Part shown: positions 1 to 5,370 of the stretch, piece by piece
Position numbering within the stretch: position 1 is the first letter of the stretch
How the letters are laid out: every line of letters starts with the position of its first letter
Assembly (NCBI GenBank): GCA_030596225.1
Contig: JAUVKO010000157.1
Span: 1 to 5,371, forward strand
Length of the DNA: 5,371 bases
From: Fidelibacterota bacterium
Lineage (GTDB): Bacteria; Fidelibacterota; UBA8477; JABMPR01
Reading direction: 5' to 3'
Program-made: the position numbers and the translations under genes
Notes under the pieces: model-generated
Seen by the model: only the letters and a program-made list of their open reading frames with translations
Told to the model about the DNA's origin: nothing
The model's database searches: none

Positions 1-160
1 AGATCAAATTGAAGATAATGCATACATCTATTTGAATTCTCAAGTTTCGGTTATGGGCTTCTATGCCAAGCTGGGTTTTCAGGCAGAAGGTGAAATTTTC
101 TATGAAGCCGATATCCCGCATCGTAAAATGGTTTATTATCCCAAATCATTCCAAAGTTAA
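1..160 (+). CDS. ElaA-like GNAT N-acetyltransferase, C-terminal fragment
   Basis: This is the last 52 residues of a protein that begins left of the window; the frame starts at base 2 and ends at TAA 158-160. The fragment reads as the end of a GNAT acetyltransferase: an IYLNSQ strand, then an FYAKLGF segment (the usual tyrosine-bearing helix that closes the acetyl-CoA site), a GE.F strand and an ADIPHRKM tail. The combination Y-L-N-S-Q, F-Y-x-x-L-G-F and IPHxxM is typical of the ElaA subfamily, whose members are about 150 residues and whose substrate is poorly defined. The conserved acetyl-CoA pyrophosphate loop would lie outside the window, so activity cannot be judged. It is followed by a 240-base gap, and I see no convincing terminator with a T-tract. 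Confidence 0.8.
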   Translation, partial: DQIEDNAYIYLNSQVSVMGFYAKLGFQAEGEIFYEADIPHRKMVYYPKSFQS

Positions 161-226
161 GTGTTAAAATGCAAGATTTTGTGTTTCTCACTAGCCACGC
201 CCACTGAATCACGATTGTGACAGTAC

Positions 227-270
227 AGACGTAGCCCCGCCTTTTGCGGGATCTTCGATATGCTACGTCT
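227..270. repeat. Nested palindrome, possible dispersed repeat element
   Basis: An outer perfect 9-bp inverted repeat pairs AGACGTAGC (227-235) with GCTACGTCT (262-270). Inside it a perfect 5-bp stem pairs CCCGC (236-240) with GCGGG (246-250) around a five-base loop (CTTTT). Bases 251-261 form an unpaired 11-base bulge on the 3' side. There is no T-run after either stem, so it is a poor intrinsic terminator. Palindromes with a GACGTAGC/GCTACGTC-like core occur as interspersed repeats in several bacterial groups, so a REP/MITE-like element is my inference. It sits in the gap between two acetyltransferase genes and could also act as a structured RNA leader or 3' end. Confidence 0.5.
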
Positions 271-273
271 CTC

Positions 274-286
274 CAAGATCATCTTG
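274..286. repeat. 13-base perfect dyad adjoining the larger palindrome
   Basis: CAAGAT (274-279) and ATCTTG (281-286) are perfect inverted copies around a single C. The left arm can alternatively pair with GATCTT at 250-255 in the bulge of the preceding palindrome (AAGATC at 275-280), so the two elements could form alternative RNA structures. No function can be assigned. Confidence 0.3.
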
Positions 287-311
287 CAGCCGATTCTAGT
301 GCACAAAATCA

Positions 312-339
312 TTGAACCACTTACACTAACAACTATCTT
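312..339 (+). promoter_or_regulatory. Weak candidate promoter for the Eis-like gene
   Basis: TTGAAC (312-317) and TATCTT (334-339), separated by 16 bases, each match the sigma-70 consensus hexamers at 4 of 6 positions. They lie about 60 bases before the start codon of the 410-residue acetyltransferase. The match is modest and the host's promoter consensus is unknown, so this is only a best guess within the gap. Confidence 0.2.
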
Positions 340-400
340 TTTAACCCAGATCGAGATTAATTGAGCAATTGGTAACTTGAAATAGGTATAAGGACTATTC

Positions 401-1633
401 ATGTATAAAATTCGTGAATTTGATGCACAGAAAGACAGCAAGTCTGCTCACCGTATCTGGCGGGAAATAAATTGGCTTGATGACGACAACCAGGAAAAGT
501 ATCTGGATATTTTTCTCTCAGATGGAAGCGGTCTGGTAGCAGAACTGGGTGGGAACGCAGAGTGTTTGGTGACATCGAAAGCCGGTATCCTTCGGTATCA
601 GAAAGAAGATTTAAAATTGTCTGTAATAACCTCTGTTGGGACCAGTAGAATTGCTCGCAAACAGGGTTTAGCCAAAAAGCTGACTGCAAAACAGATAGCT
701 ATAGATGCTCAAGCTGGATCTTTGGTAAGCACGCTGGGTATTTTTGAGCAGGGATTTTACAATTTGCTGGGTTATGGGATGGGTAGTTATGAACACTGGA
801 TTGCTTTTGATCCTGCCGACCTTATGATTAACAAGAAAATCAAACCACCACGAAGACTTTCAAAAGATGATTGGCATTTAGTTCATGGATCATTACTAAA
901 TCGTCAACGTCGCCACGGTGCTTGCACCTTACTATCAGAATGTGTTTCTGAAGCTGAGTTGGGTTGGACAAAAGATGGCTTTGGTCTGGGGTACATGGAT
1001 GAGTCAAAAGCTAAACTAACCCATTTTTTCTTTGGATCTATAAAAGGTGAACATGGTCCCCTCGTCATCAATGTTATGGCTTATCAAAACTTTAAGCAAT
1101 TCCTGGAACTCATGGCGCTTATCAAAACTTTTGGAGATCAAATTCGCTTAGTGAAAATGCGTGAACCATCCGGGATTCAGATGCAAGACCTGCTTCGGAA
1201 TCCCTTTAGACCGCGCATTACCACGGAAAAATCAAAATATGAACATACAAATCGGGCCGCAGCTTATTGGCAAATGCGCATCTGCGATTTAAAAGCCTGT
1301 ATGGCAGTCACTCATTTAAATACAAGATTAATCCGCTTTAATCTAGAACTCAGTGATCCCATTGAGAGTCTTTTAGATTCGGATACCAAGTGGAGAGGTT
1401 GTGGTGGAAACTATACGATTATATTGGGATCTGAATCTAAAGCTGACTCAGGGTTTGAGGACGGTTTACCTTTTCTGAAAGCTGATATTGGTGCTTTTAC
1501 CAGGTTGTGGTTAGGTATTGGTTCGGCAACCGGACTGTCTGTAACTGATAATTTATCAGGCCAAGTGAGTTTACTCGAAGACTTGGACGAAATCCTATGT
1601 CTTCCTGCACCTCACCCTGATTGGGATTATTAA
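401..1633 (+). CDS. Eis-like GNAT N-acetyltransferase with C-terminal SCP2-like domain
   Basis: The 410-residue product is an acetyltransferase of the 'enhanced intracellular survival' (Eis) type. Residues 1-140 form the first GNAT region: strand ITSVGTSRIA (77-86) leads into the acetyl-CoA loop R86-K-Q-G89-L-A91 (RxxGxA), followed by STLGIFEQGFYNLLGYGMG (110-128) with the tyrosine expected to act as general acid. Residues 150-300 correspond to the second, degenerate GNAT region of Eis, and about 308-410 to the sterol-carrier-like domain (FNLELSDP, then ADIGAFTRLWLG, then the LPAP tail). Length matches the family (about 400). In mycobacterial Eis the C-terminal aromatic residue's carboxylate is the catalytic base; this protein likewise ends in an aromatic (DWDY). 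Family members acetylate amines, including aminoglycosides and protein lysines; the substrate here is unknown. The start is ATG 401 with AAGGA at 389-393. Its stop overlaps that of the opposing gene. Confidence 0.88.
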   Translation: MYKIREFDAQKDSKSAHRIWREINWLDDDNQEKYLDIFLSDGSGLVAELGGNAECLVTSKAGILRYQKEDLKLSVITSVGTSRIARKQGLAKKLTAKQIAIDAQAGSLVSTLGIFEQGFYNLLGYGMGSYEHWIAFDPADLMINKKIKPPRRLSKDDWHLVHGSLLNRQRRHGACTLLSECVSEAELGWTKDGFGLGYMDESKAKLTHFFFGSIKGEHGPLVINVMAYQNFKQFLELMALIKTFGDQIRLVKMREPSGIQMQDLLRNPFRPRITTEKSKYEHTNRAAAYWQMRICDLKACMAVTHLNTRLIRFNLELSDPIESLLDSDTKWRGCGGNYTIILGSESKADSGFEDGLPFLKADIGAFTRLWLGIGSATGLSVTDNLSGQVSLLEDLDEILCLPAPHPDWDY

Positions 1634-2607
1634 GCCTTCTCTCCTGTCTGCAGTACAGCCGGACTCTTGGTAATAATTCCTCGTTTGACCTGGAAATTTC
1701 GCCACCAACCATCAATTTTGGGTGTAAGATACCAGACAAGCATACACAGAAATAAACCGGCATAGATATCGATGATATAATGGTGACGCAGATAGACAGT
1801 TGCTATAACGAGTGATATACCAATTGGTAGGAAGAGCCAGAACAAACCTTTATGAAAGCGCCAGGCCATTCCAAGGGTTAAAAATGTAATAGTGCAATGC
1901 AAAGACGGAAAAGCACCTCTGGCCGATGCGGCACTTATGTTAACCACAGCACGGGCACTGTTGGAGATCACCGAAGTTCCCTTAAAAATGTTAATACTAT
2001 AAAGATCTGCCAGGGCCAGGCGTGGCGGAGCTGCAGGAAAAATTATATATAGTAGATATCCACTATAATAGCATAGCATCATCGTTAGCATAACCGTTCT
2101 AAACTGTCGGTCTTCATTTTTATAGTACATATACAGTACCAAAATGACAGTAATCCAAAAGTAATTCATATATGCGAAGGATAACCAGTCAGTTATCCAG
2201 GGCCGGTAAAACTGCTCAGCCCAGACAGTGGGAGACACACCAAACATCCACTCATCAATGGCATTTAACTGGAAATGGACATCATGGGGATTGACAAAGT
2301 GAATCGTGTCATGCAGATTAGTATAAATAGCAATGGCGAAAATAAATGGGGCGACCTCCCGTATGAATTTGAAAATTCGTTTGTCAGGTCTGAACCACAA
2401 AAACCAATAAAAAATAACAATGAGTACCAAAGTTATAATAATGCGCCATATTCCACCCTCAATTTTTTTTGAATCCTCACCAATCGAAGTATAGAAATAC
2501 CAGTTCGCGCTGATTGTTATCATGATTGAAGGGATCAGAAAAACCAGGAAAATGATCTCTTCAATTCTTAAACTTTGTATGCGGCGTAGCCAGACTTTCA
2601 TTTTCAC
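1630..2607 (-). CDS. PAP2-superfamily membrane protein, inositol phosphorylceramide synthase-like
   Basis: A 325-residue polytopic membrane protein with roughly six hydrophobic helices (about 17-38, 54-71, 86-98, 142-160, 168-190, 258-297). It carries FPAAPPR (190-196), GAFPSLH (231-237) and YLRHHYIIDIYAG (272-284). PSLH plus R-H-H-x3-D are the PAP2 phosphatase/transferase motifs, with H237, H276 and D280 the expected catalytic histidine pair and aspartate. The arrangement resembles the PAP2_3/AUR1 group (inositol phosphorylceramide synthases), which move an inositol-phosphate head group between lipids, rather than soluble PAP2 phosphatases. As the last gene of the inositol-lipid operon it may transfer the head group to a ceramide or dephosphorylate phosphatidylinositol phosphate; the sequence does not decide. 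The stated start is GTG (2607-2605), two codons before an ATG (2601-2599) preceded by GGTG; either is possible. A run of eight A in its reading strand (2463-2470) encodes part of DSKKIE. Confidence 0.82.
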   Translation of the reverse strand: MKMKVWLRRIQSLRIEEIIFLVFLIPSIMITISANWYFYTSIGEDSKKIEGGIWRIIITLVLIVIFYWFLWFRPDKRIFKFIREVAPFIFAIAIYTNLHDTIHFVNPHDVHFQLNAIDEWMFGVSPTVWAEQFYRPWITDWLSFAYMNYFWITVILVLYMYYKNEDRQFRTVMLTMMLCYYSGYLLYIIFPAAPPRLALADLYSINIFKGTSVISNSARAVVNISAASARGAFPSLHCTITFLTLGMAWRFHKGLFWLFLPIGISLVIATVYLRHHYIIDIYAGLFLCMLVWYLTPKIDGWWRNFQVKRGIITKSPAVLQTGEKA

Positions 2608-2655
2608 ACCAAATTCCGTAATCCAATTTTTCCCATATAAAAAACCACAAGCATG

Positions 2656-3036
2656 TTAAGCACTTGGAATTTCCACTATGGTCAGGATTCCCAATGCAGC
2701 CAGTAAAAATATTAAGCAGCCTAATATGGCTCCAGCACCAACTGACCACAGAGTCTGTCTATTAGAAAAGGTCATCACATGTGAAAGCGCCATTCCCGTC
2801 CACACCCCTCCTGAAAAAGGTAAGGCAGTAATAAATAATGGACCTAACCAGCCGATTTGAAGTAGGCGGGAAGTCCATTTACCTTGCTTCAAATGGATCT
2901 GCATCTTTTCAAGCCGCTCATTTAAATAATTAGCCCAACGAAACCGTCTAAAAGACAGATCAAAAAGACAATGGACAAAAGCCATCAATACAAATTCACA
3001 AATAAGTACAATTACTGTGATTTCATAAGCTGACAT
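2656..3036 (-). CDS. Small membrane protein, COG2426/PF06695 'small multidrug export' family
   Basis: With the ATG at 3036 the product is 126 residues: a hydrophobic helix (5-25), a basic amphipathic stretch (30-58), a loop GPLFITALPFSGGVWTG (65-81) and a C-terminal helix pair (about 96-122). The G-P...ALP-x-S/G-G-x-W-T-G loop is the hallmark of PF06695 proteins, loosely named small multidrug export proteins; transport has not been solidly shown for the family. Members are usually about 150-165 residues and have an N-terminal R/K-x-A-x-P-L-G-x-x-L-G motif. That motif (KKAAFPLGLILG) is present here just before this ATG, in the same open frame, so the true start is probably upstream, using a non-ATG codon close to the preceding gene's stop. 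The ATG at 3036 has no convincing ribosome binding site. The gene lies between the phosphatidyltransferase and the PAP2 gene; a role in moving or processing inositol lipids is only inference. Confidence 0.78.
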   Translation of the reverse strand: MSAYEITVIVLICEFVLMAFVHCLFDLSFRRFRWANYLNERLEKMQIHLKQGKWTSRLLQIGWLGPLFITALPFSGGVWTGMALSHVMTFSNRQTLWSVGAGAILGCLIFLLAALGILTIVEIPSA

Positions 3037-3118
3037 CCCTAGAATTAATCCCAGTGGAAAAGCAGCTTTTTTGCCAATCGTATATTGGGCAATGATTACC
3101 GAGAATATGGAAATGATT

Positions 3119-3739
3119 TTAGGAGAAATCAGAAAGGTCTTTCTCAGCCTGCTTTACAATCATCAATCGTTGATAAGCAGTATAATTTGCTCCTATGGCC
3201 AAAATAATGATGGAGATTTCAAAAACAATTTCTGAACCCCAGGTACGAATACCCCAGGGGTTCAGAATAGCTCCAGCAGACAAAATAGCAAATCTTTCAA
3301 AACGTTGCATGAATCCTACAATCTGGTTGACACCTAATGATTGAGCTCGTGCTCTAACATAACTGACCATCATTGAACCCATGATAGCTAAAAACGACCA
3401 AAAGAACATGGGACTGTCTTTGAAATGATAGCATATTCCCATAAAAACAAACATTTCAACATAGCGATCCAGGCTTGAGTCAAGAGCAGCACCAAATTTA
3501 CTGGTGCGTTCACCCAAGCGAGCTACCGTCCCATCAAGCGTATCCAGAATACCACTAAGCAGCAGTAGAATACCGGCAACAGCACTACTTCCACCTAGAA
3601 AGAACAGTCCGGATATAACCCCAATAATAGAAGCAGCGATTGAGATAGTATTTGGATTTAATCCAGTCAGAGGTGATCGGGCAACCAAGCCTTTCACCAC
3701 CCTGTAGTAAGCATCAATAAGATCTTTTCTCAGATGCAT
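3119..3739 (-). CDS. CDP-alcohol phosphatidyltransferase, phosphatidylinositol phosphate synthase type
   Basis: A 206-residue integral membrane enzyme with about six hydrophobic helices. It has the full CDP-alcohol phosphatidyltransferase signature: D66-x2-D69-G70-x2-A73-R74-x8-G83-x3-D87-x3-D91, which binds two metals and the CDP-lipid. Upstream is the NPNTIS entry motif (28-33). Downstream, SYVRARAQSLG (126-136) and QRFER (145-149) are typical of phosphatidylinositol-phosphate and archaetidylinositol-phosphate synthases rather than phosphatidylglycerophosphate synthases. The expected reaction is CDP-diacylglycerol plus inositol-3-phosphate giving phosphatidylinositol phosphate and CMP at the inner membrane. 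It begins 15 bases after the ino1 stop, so it would take up the product of the preceding gene. The region before the ATG is only mildly purine-rich (GAG), which suggests translational coupling to ino1. Phosphatidylglycerophosphate synthase is the main alternative, made unlikely by context and the YVRARA motif. Confidence 0.87.
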   Translation of the reverse strand: MHLRKDLIDAYYRVVKGLVARSPLTGLNPNTISIAASIIGVISGLFFLGGSSAVAGILLLLSGILDTLDGTVARLGERTSKFGAALDSSLDRYVEMFVFMGICYHFKDSPMFFWSFLAIMGSMMVSYVRARAQSLGVNQIVGFMQRFERFAILSAGAILNPWGIRTWGSEIVFEISIIILAIGANYTAYQRLMIVKQAEKDLSDFS

Positions 3740-3754
3740 CTCAAGCTCACTCTT

Positions 3755-5065
3755 CTATTCATAATCATCATAATATTCATTCCCAAGATGGGTGATCAAT
3801 TCTTCACCAGCCATCCAGCGCAGTGTGTTTTTCAGCTTTGTGAGTTGAATGAATATGTCATGTTCCGGATACAGTTCAGGTGCAACCATGGGGGATTTGA
3901 AATAGAATGAGAGCCACTCCTGGATGCCCTTCATATTGTGTCTGAGAGCCAGATCAGCAAAAAGAACCAGATCCAGAACAATGGGTGCAGCTAGAATTGA
4001 ATCACGACAGAGAAAATCAACTTTGATCTGCATCTTGTATCCCATCCAACCAAAAATATCAATATTGTCCCAACCCTCTTTGGCATCGCCTCTGGGAGGA
4101 TAATAATTGATTCGAACTTTGTGGTATAAATCCTTATAGAGCTCCGGATACATATCAGGTTGAAAAATATAATCTAGAGCACCTTTTTTTGAGACCTCTT
4201 TAGTTTTAAATGAACTGGGGTCATCAAGCACCTCACCATCACGATTACCAAGAATATTTGTAGAGAACCAGCCTTCAACACCCAGCATTCTGGATTTCAG
4301 CCCAGGTGCTAAGATCGTTTTGATCAAAGTTTGACCTGTTTTAAAATCCTTACCGGCTATAGGGAGTCCGGTTTGGTTTGCCAGTTCGATCAGAGCTGGA
4401 ATATCAACCGTTAAATTGGGGGCACCGTTGAAAAAAGGAACGCCACTTTTTAAAGCAGCATAGGCATAGATCATACTGGGAGCGATGAGCGGATCATTAT
4501 TGAGCATACCATGCTCAAGTTTTTCCAGCGTGCTATGCACTTCAGCAGCCTCGATGTAAACTTCCGTACTGGCGCACCATACCATCACCTCGCGGCTGGT
4601 CTGATTAGTTTTTCTGAATGCTTTTATGTCATCCATAAGCATTTCAGCCAGCATCATTTTGTTGGCAGCTGACTTCTTATGCGGGCCATCCAGGTTTTTG
4701 ACATAATTCTGATCAAATACAGCTTTCATTGGTTTCACTGCTTCCAGGGTAGACCGGGCTTGTTCCAGATCTTGAGGAGTGAGTACCTGGGCTTTAGTGG
4801 CAGCCCGATATGCATCATCCTCAAAGATGTCCCAGGCACCAAAAACCAGATCTTTCAAATCAGCCAAAGGTATAAAATCTTTTATTTTGGGGATGCGGTT
4901 TTCGGTTCGTTTACCGAGACGAATTGTCCCCATCTGGGTAAGACTGCCGATGGGTGCTGTCTGACCTTTAATAATTGCATTAACTCCGGCGATAAAGGTT
5001 GTTGAAACTGCGCCTAACCCTGGAATCAATACACCCAGTTTTCCCTCTGGTGCTTTCAAATCCAT
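3755..5065 (-). CDS. ino1: Myo-inositol-1(3)-phosphate synthase
   Basis: The 436-residue cytosolic enzyme converts D-glucose-6-phosphate to 1D-myo-inositol-3-phosphate using NAD as an internal redox cofactor, the committed step of inositol synthesis. An N-terminal Rossmann fold opens with VLIPGLGAVSTTF (12-24; GxGxxxT). Then come the GAWDI segment (76-80), VWCASTE (162-168), the GKDFKTGQT block (238-246) equivalent to the GDDxKSGQT active-site motif, the tetramerisation/catalytic stretch STNILGNRDG (268-277) followed by a lysine-rich FKTKEVSKK, and IKVDFLCRDSILAAPIVLDLVL (347-368), equivalent to the family's C-E-D-S-L-L-A-x-P motif. Length lies between the mycobacterial (about 370) and yeast (about 530) enzymes. 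The start ATG is supported by GAGAGGAG six bases upstream. It is the first gene of the operon and supplies inositol phosphate for the downstream phosphatidyltransferase. Confidence 0.95.
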   Translation of the reverse strand: MDLKAPEGKLGVLIPGLGAVSTTFIAGVNAIIKGQTAPIGSLTQMGTIRLGKRTENRIPKIKDFIPLADLKDLVFGAWDIFEDDAYRAATKAQVLTPQDLEQARSTLEAVKPMKAVFDQNYVKNLDGPHKKSAANKMMLAEMLMDDIKAFRKTNQTSREVMVWCASTEVYIEAAEVHSTLEKLEHGMLNNDPLIAPSMIYAYAALKSGVPFFNGAPNLTVDIPALIELANQTGLPIAGKDFKTGQTLIKTILAPGLKSRMLGVEGWFSTNILGNRDGEVLDDPSSFKTKEVSKKGALDYIFQPDMYPELYKDLYHKVRINYYPPRGDAKEGWDNIDIFGWMGYKMQIKVDFLCRDSILAAPIVLDLVLFADLALRHNMKGIQEWLSFYFKSPMVAPELYPEHDIFIQLTKLKNTLRWMAGEELITHLGNEYYDDYE

Positions 5066-5071
5066 AAAAGA

Positions 5072-5079
5072 CTCCTCTC
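5072..5079 (-). promoter_or_regulatory. Strong Shine-Dalgarno sequence of ino1
   Basis: On the minus strand the sequence GAGAGGAG lies six bases before the ino1 ATG. This is a near-ideal anti-SD match, fixes the ino1 start, and is much stronger than any ribosome binding site seen before the three downstream genes, which fits coupled translation along the operon. Confidence 0.8.
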
Positions 5080-5116
5080 AATGTATCCAGACAATTCAAT
5101 AAAAATGACGGCACAA

Positions 5117-5144
5117 AATTTAATCTGACAAACACGTATTTCAA
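5117..5144 (-). promoter_or_regulatory. Candidate promoter of the inositol-lipid operon
   Basis: On the minus strand TTGAAA (5144-5139) matches the -35 consensus at 5 of 6 bases and TAAATT (5122-5117) matches the -10 consensus at 4 of 6, with a 16-base spacer. Transcription would start near 5110, giving a leader of about 45 bases that contains the ino1 ribosome binding site. The call assumes a sigma-70-like consensus, which may not hold if the host is a Bacteroidota. Confidence 0.35.
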
Positions 5145-5171
5145 GCTGTGGATTCAAACATATTATTCATG

Positions 5172-5184
5172 GTTATGCCATAAC
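5172..5184. promoter_or_regulatory. 13-base perfect dyad upstream of ino1, possible operator
   Basis: GTTATG (5172-5177) and CATAAC (5179-5184) are perfect inverted copies around one C. The dyad lies about 28 bases upstream of the candidate -35 box of the inositol-lipid operon, a position that would suit an activator or repressor. No regulator gene is in the window and no second copy was noticed, so function is inferred only from symmetry and position. Confidence 0.3.
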
Positions 5185-5214
5185 AATAGAGTTCCAGACG
5201 TTTAATACCAATTC

Positions 5215-5370
5215 TTATGTTAAATCCCTAGGATAAACTCCTACATGAGTCCTTTCTTGTTTTGATCCAACCCACCACTCTCTTATCAGCAAACCATAAA
5301 TTGGCTGCACATCCGCTTTTAGCCGGATTGGTGCGGGACGCAGTCTACACTGAGCAGATATCCGATGGAG
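5215..5370 (-). other. Open frame running in from the right edge, coding status doubtful
   Basis: On the minus strand a frame is open for 51 codons from base 5370 to a TAA at 5217-5215, with no ATG inside. It could be the C-terminus of a gene lying right of the window and pointing the same way as ino1, leaving a 149-base gap. Against this, the translation (ending THVGVYPRDLT) is rich in AGG, AGA, CGG, ATA and CTA codons, resembles no family I recognise, and a hairpin falls inside it. A stop-free run of this length has several per cent probability by chance per frame. Confidence 0.2.
5307..5334. repeat. Interrupted hairpin near the right edge
   Basis: GCAC-ATCCG (5307-5315) can pair with CGGAT (5324-5328) and, after a two-base TG bulge, GTGC (5331-5334), giving nine base pairs around an eight-base loop (CTTTTAGC). 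No T-run follows on the plus strand, so it is not a clear terminator. Its CCGC-TTTT-GC-GG core is loosely similar to the inner stem at 236-250, but the flanks are not alike. It may belong to another palindromic intergenic element cut by the window edge. Confidence 0.3.

Noticed and set aside
236..255. Intrinsic terminator for the ElaA-like gene
   Set aside because: The CCCGC/GCGGG stem is only five pairs and is followed by ATCTTCG rather than a run of T.
227..286. Integron attC recombination site
   Set aside because: The required R'/R'' core boxes (GTTRRRY and its complement) are not at the ends of the palindrome, and no integrase gene or cassette array is visible.
157..441. Minus-strand open frame of 94 codons across the gap between the acetyltransferase genes
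   Set aside because: It spans the palindrome at 227-270 and overlaps both flanking genes, has no ribosome binding site and no recognisable domain; treated as a chance frame over the repeat-like element.
399..689. Minus-strand open frame opposite the start of the Eis-like gene
   Set aside because: It is antisense to a well-supported GNAT coding region and its translation has no recognisable features.
2463..2470. Run of eight T (A in the coding strand) in the PAP2 gene as a disrupting or programmed frameshift
   Set aside because: The reading frame is intact on both sides and the conserved motifs lie downstream in the same frame; slippage is possible but nothing shows it is used.
4679..5005. 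Plus-strand open frame of 108 codons within ino1
   Set aside because: It is antisense to the conserved N-terminal half of Ino1, cysteine-rich and irregular in composition, with no supporting ribosome binding site.
5228..5233. CCTAGG palindrome upstream of ino1
   Set aside because: A six-base palindrome is expected often by chance and no flanking symmetry or repeat supports a function.
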